Part shown: piece by piece, positions 61,480 through 64,000 of the stretch
Layout: every line of letters starts with the position of its first letter
How positions within the stretch are numbered: the stretch's first letter is position 1
The notes under the pieces: generated by a model
Told to the model about the DNA's origin: nothing
Database searches by the model: none
Seen by the model: the letters and a program-made list of their open reading frames with translations, nothing else
Assembly (NCBI RefSeq): GCF_039852015.1
Contig: NZ_CP156628.1
Span: 744,001-808,000 of the forward strand
DNA from: Robbsia sp. KACC 23696
Lineage (GTDB): Bacteria; Pseudomonadota; Gammaproteobacteria; Burkholderiales; Burkholderiaceae
Direction of reading: 5' to 3'
DNA length: 64,000 nt
Made by a program: the position numbers and the translations under genes

Positions 61480-62595
61480 ATGTCCGAGTCGCAGTCTACC
61501 GCCGCCGGCACGTATGCCAGCACGTCCGCCTACGCGCCCTCTTCCGATCCGGCTTCGTCGGAACAAGCGACAATGCCATCCCCCGCTTTTCCAGTGCCTT
61601 TATCGCTGCTCGACCTGTCGCCGATCGTCGAGGGCGGTAGCGCCGCGCAATCGTTCCGCTGCACCGTCGATCTTGCCCAGCATGCCGAGCGGTGGGGTTT
61701 CAATCGCTACTGGCTCGCGGAACACCACAATATGCCGGGCATCGCCAGCTCGGCGACGTCGATCTTGATCGGACAGGTGGCCGCTGCGACGAAACACATT
61801 ACCGTCGGCTCGGGCGGCATCATGTTGCCGAACCACGCCCCCCTCGTGATCGCGGAACAATTCGGCACACTGGCAACCTTATTCCCCGGCCGGATCGAAC
61901 TCGGGCTCGGGCGTGCGCCGGGCTCGGATCAATTGACCGCCCGTGCCTTGCGTCGAACATTGCAGGATAGCGCCGAGCGTTTCCCGGAAGACGTGCTCGA
62001 GCTGCGCGACTATTTCGCACCGGCCGCTCCGGGCCAGCGCGTACTGGCCGTACCGGGCGTCGGCACCGAGGTGCCGATTTGGTTGCTTGGCTCGAGTCTG
62101 TTCAGCGCGCGCCTGGCCGCGGCGCTCGGCATGCCCTTCGCCTTTGCGTCGCATTTCGCGCCGGACCTGCTCGACGCCGCGCTCGACACTTACCGCCATC
62201 ACTTCGAGGCTTCTCCCACGTTGGCGGCGCCGTACGCCATGGTGGGCGTCAATGTCTTCGCGGCTGACACGGAAACCGACGCGCGTCGGATCATGACCTC
62301 GGCGCAACAGCAATTCCTCGCCTTGCGTCGAAATAATCCGGGACGCTTGAAGCCGCCGGTCGACTCGATGGAAGGCCTGTGGCACGAAAGCGAGAAGGCC
62401 AATGTCGAGCGCGCGCTGGGGTGTGCCGCGGTGGGCAACCCGGAACAGGTCCATACCGCGCTCCAAGGCATTTTGGCCCGCACCGGTGCCAATGAATTGA
62501 TGCTGGCCGGACAGATCTTCGATCACACGGCGCGTTTGCGCTCGTTCGAGATTGCGGCCGAAGCGGCGCGCACGCTTCAGCCGGTTCGCGCATAA
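61480..62595 (+). CDS. LLM class flavin-dependent oxidoreductase
   Basis: A 371-residue luciferase-like monooxygenase with [19 protein letters not shown] and [14 protein letters not shown], the signature of the single-component alkanal monooxygenase-like group (MsnO8 type). It uses FMN and oxygen. About 35 low-complexity residues precede the barrel; GGAG lies upstream of ATG 61480. It is convergent with the DUF2177 gene, 19 bp apart. Confidence 0.9.
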   Translation: MSESQSTAAGTYASTSAYAPSSDPASSEQATMPSPAFPVPLSLLDLSPIVEGGSAAQSFRCTVDLAQHAERWGFNRYWLAEHHNMPGIASSATSILIGQVAAATKHITVGSGGIMLPNHAPLVIAEQFGTLATLFPGRIELGLGRAPGSDQLTARALRRTLQDSAERFPEDVLELRDYFAPAAPGQRVLAVPGVGTEVPIWLLGSSLFSARLAAALGMPFAFASHFAPDLLDAALDTYRHHFEASPTLAAPYAMVGVNVFAADTETDARRIMTSAQQQFLALRRNNPGRLKPPVDSMEGLWHESEKANVERALGCAAVGNPEQVHTALQGILARTGANELMLAGQIFDHTARLRSFEIAAEAARTLQPVRA

Positions 62596-62614
62596 GCGCT
62601 ACCCGACGGATCGT

Positions 62615-63058
62615 TCAGCGCAGGAACAGCCGCAACGCCGCGTACCCCGCGGTGGCACCCACCGCGCTGACGATCGTCCCCCACAGCAGATCCGCCGCAA
62701 CCAGAACCGGCGTCCACCGCGCCAGCGTCGCGTAGTTCGTCAATTCGTACGTGGCATAGCCGAAAAAGCCCAAAGCCGCACCCCGCCAGAGCGCCGCGCT
62801 CCAGTGCCCCGACGCGATACCCGGTAGCACGGCGAAGTACACCAGGCCGAGCACGTAAATCACGTAGAAAGCGGCTGCCGGGCCGATGCGTACCGGCTCC
62901 GCCAGGTAATCCCCCAATGCCGCACGATACAGGGCCCCGCCAACAAAGCGCAGATAGAGCGCGTCCATCAGCAGGAATACCACCGCGGTGCCGATATAGG
63001 CGATCACGCCACGTAAAAGGATCCCGCTGAGCGTCCCCTCGCTTATTACTGCTGCCAT
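62615..63058 (-). CDS. DUF2177 family membrane protein
   Basis: A 147-residue membrane protein with four hydrophobic helices; DALYLRFVGGALYR and GFFGYATYELTNYATLARW are characteristic of DUF2177. Function unknown. Start 63058 has a GGAGAG SD. Confidence 0.88.
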   Translation of the reverse strand: MAAVISEGTLSGILLRGVIAYIGTAVVFLLMDALYLRFVGGALYRAALGDYLAEPVRIGPAAAFYVIYVLGLVYFAVLPGIASGHWSAALWRGAALGFFGYATYELTNYATLARWTPVLVAADLLWGTIVSAVGATAGYAALRLFLR

Positions 63059-63349
63059 TGCGTCTCTCCGATGTCGCCGTGTTGAACGATGCGACCGCGC
63101 GCGCTGCCGCTGCGACGGTCGTCTTTCGATCATATCGGCAAGTGTCGTTGCGTGTAGCGGCTAGGGGAGGGAACAGGACAACAGATACCGGCGGGGACAC
63201 CGGTCATGCGGGGTGCGCGCGCCTCGAACGAGGGTGCGGAGGATCAGTGCGGTAACGCTCCGGCCCTAGGCGGGGCTGGTCGACACAACCCCGCCGAGCA
63301 GCGGGCGATCGGATTGGCGCGCGGTGTGAAGCCGGCACGCCCGTCGCGA

Positions 63350-63553
63350 TCAACGCGCGGAAAACACCAGGATATGGAAAATCATCGCGACCAACAGCGT
63401 CACGCCCACGCCACCGCCGTACAACATCACGAACCACAACATCGGGTGCTTGGCGCGCGGTGCTTGCCCATCGGCCGCGCGCGGACCACGCGTGCCGACG
63501 TCCGCTTGAAACGGCTTGCGAATGGCGGCAAGCCAAGGTGCATTGAGGTTCAT
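63350..63553 (-). CDS. DUF2474 family small membrane protein
   Basis: A 67-residue protein with one C-terminal helix (MLWFVMLYGGGVGVTLLVA, about 38-56). DUF2474 proteins are usually encoded next to cytochrome bd (CIO) oxidase genes and may act like CydX. It lies 80 bp after cydB in the same direction; AGG about 7 nt upstream supports the start. Confidence 0.85.
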   Translation of the reverse strand: MNLNAPWLAAIRKPFQADVGTRGPRAADGQAPRAKHPMLWFVMLYGGGVGVTLLVAMIFHILVFSAR

Positions 63554-63633
63554 GACGTCACCTGTCAGTGATTTGGAACGAAGCTGAAGCGATACACGGG
63601 GCGCTTACTGCCCTGCCCCGTGTCACGTCTGGA

Positions 63634-64000
63634 TCAGTGGTAGCCCGGGTCGTCGTGACGAACCTTGCCGCGGAACACCCAGTAACCCATCGTCGTGTAG
63701 ATCAAGATGATCGGCAACACGATGACCACACCGATCAAGGCGAACAGCTGACTGGAGTGCGGGGATGCCGCATCCCAGATCGAGACCGACGGCGGAATGA
63801 TGTTCGGCCAGAGGCTCAAGATGAAACCGGTGTAGCACAGGAACACCAAGGACAGGCCCCAGACGAACGGCAGGCGGTCATGTTGCTTCCGAACCGAACG
63901 GCGCATCAGCCACACGCACAGCAGCGTCAGAATCGGCACCGGCGAGAAATACATCAGCGTCGGCATTGCAAACCATCGGCTGGCGATCAGATCGTTGCCC
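63634..64000 (-). CDS. cydB: cytochrome d ubiquinol oxidase subunit II (CydB), C-terminal part
   Basis: The frame runs off the right window edge; the visible about 121 residues hold the last helices (PVPILTLLCVWLMRR, FVWGLSLVFLCYTGFILSL, ALIGVVIVLPIILIYTTMGYW) and end RGKVRHDDPGYH. The DUF2474 neighbour suggests the cyanide-insensitive (CIO) subgroup, which reduces oxygen with ubiquinol. cydA should lie just outside. Confidence 0.88.
   Translation of the reverse strand, partial: GNDLIASRWFAMPTLMYFSPVPILTLLCVWLMRRSVRKQHDRLPFVWGLSLVFLCYTGFILSLWPNIIPPSVSIWDAASPHSSQLFALIGVVIVLPIILIYTTMGYWVFRGKVRHDDPGYH

Noticed and set aside
1-64000. tRNA, rRNA or CRISPR array
   Set aside because: No tRNA T-loop context with matching acceptor stem, no rRNA-like stretch and no regularly spaced repeats were seen.

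Overview
The window looks like a chromosomal segment from a GC-rich betaproteobacterium of the family Burkholderiaceae. The grounds are a Burkholderia-type trimeric porin, an FAD glucose dehydrogenase operon arranged as in Burkholderia cepacia, a DUF2242 lipoprotein, a cyanide-insensitive-type CydB followed by a DUF2474 protein, and an E. coli-like LexA box at dinB. The genus cannot be fixed from sequence alone. No rRNA, tRNA, CRISPR array, insertion sequence or prophage is visible; the segment is densely coding with many ATGA start/stop overlaps.

1-9.2 kb: catabolic genes. A cupin dioxygenase-like protein, an ACS-family MFS transporter, an SDR dehydrogenase, an IclR regulator and an enolase-superfamily dehydratase/racemase run rightward. 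Facing them on the minus strand are a Tat-exported MRJP/Yellow-type beta-propeller, a YqjM-like ene-reductase, a quinone-oxidoreductase-type MDR and a UbiX-like flavin prenyltransferase. Sugar-acid or aromatic acid use fits best. 9.3-13.0 kb: a soluble PAS-PAS chemoreceptor translationally coupled to a protein with a GAF domain and degenerate GGDEF/EAL-like regions. 13.8-20.1 kb: cobQ-cobD-cobC (late cobalamin synthesis), a FUSC exporter and a DUF2242 lipoprotein.

20.1-31.4 kb: mostly minus-strand housekeeping and signalling genes: HAD phosphatase, ankyrin protein, membrane-anchored alpha/beta hydrolase, serA, a catalytically degraded tyrosine recombinase (plus strand), a large GGDEF protein, OsmC, and an ArsR/ene-reductase divergent pair sharing a 34-bp palindrome, then GtrA. 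31.9-45.1 kb: a BASS transporter, then a long plus-strand locus: LysR, PotABC-type ABC transporter, M19 dipeptidase-like protein lacking its first metal motif, porin, PotD-type binding protein, M81/MlrC-type metallopeptidase, FAD/NAD(P) monooxygenase-like protein and an overlapping CMD/AhpD pair. Together these suggest uptake, amide cleavage and oxidation of an unknown small amine or peptide-like compound; this is the most promising undescribed system here.

45.3-60.6 kb: two periplasmic membrane-bound dehydrogenase operons, each Tat-exported small subunit + FAD large subunit + tri-heme cytochrome c. The first resembles FAD-glucose dehydrogenase, the second gluconate 2-dehydrogenase, so they may act in sequence on glucose and gluconate. 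Between them lie a purA of unusual type, a GcvA-like LysR, a shortened EamA exporter, a PAS pseudogene remnant, dinB with a LexA box and a 725-residue protein with an F-box-like N-terminus. 61-64 kb: small exported protein, LLM flavin oxidoreductase, DUF2177, DUF2474 and the C-terminal part of cydB cut by the window end.
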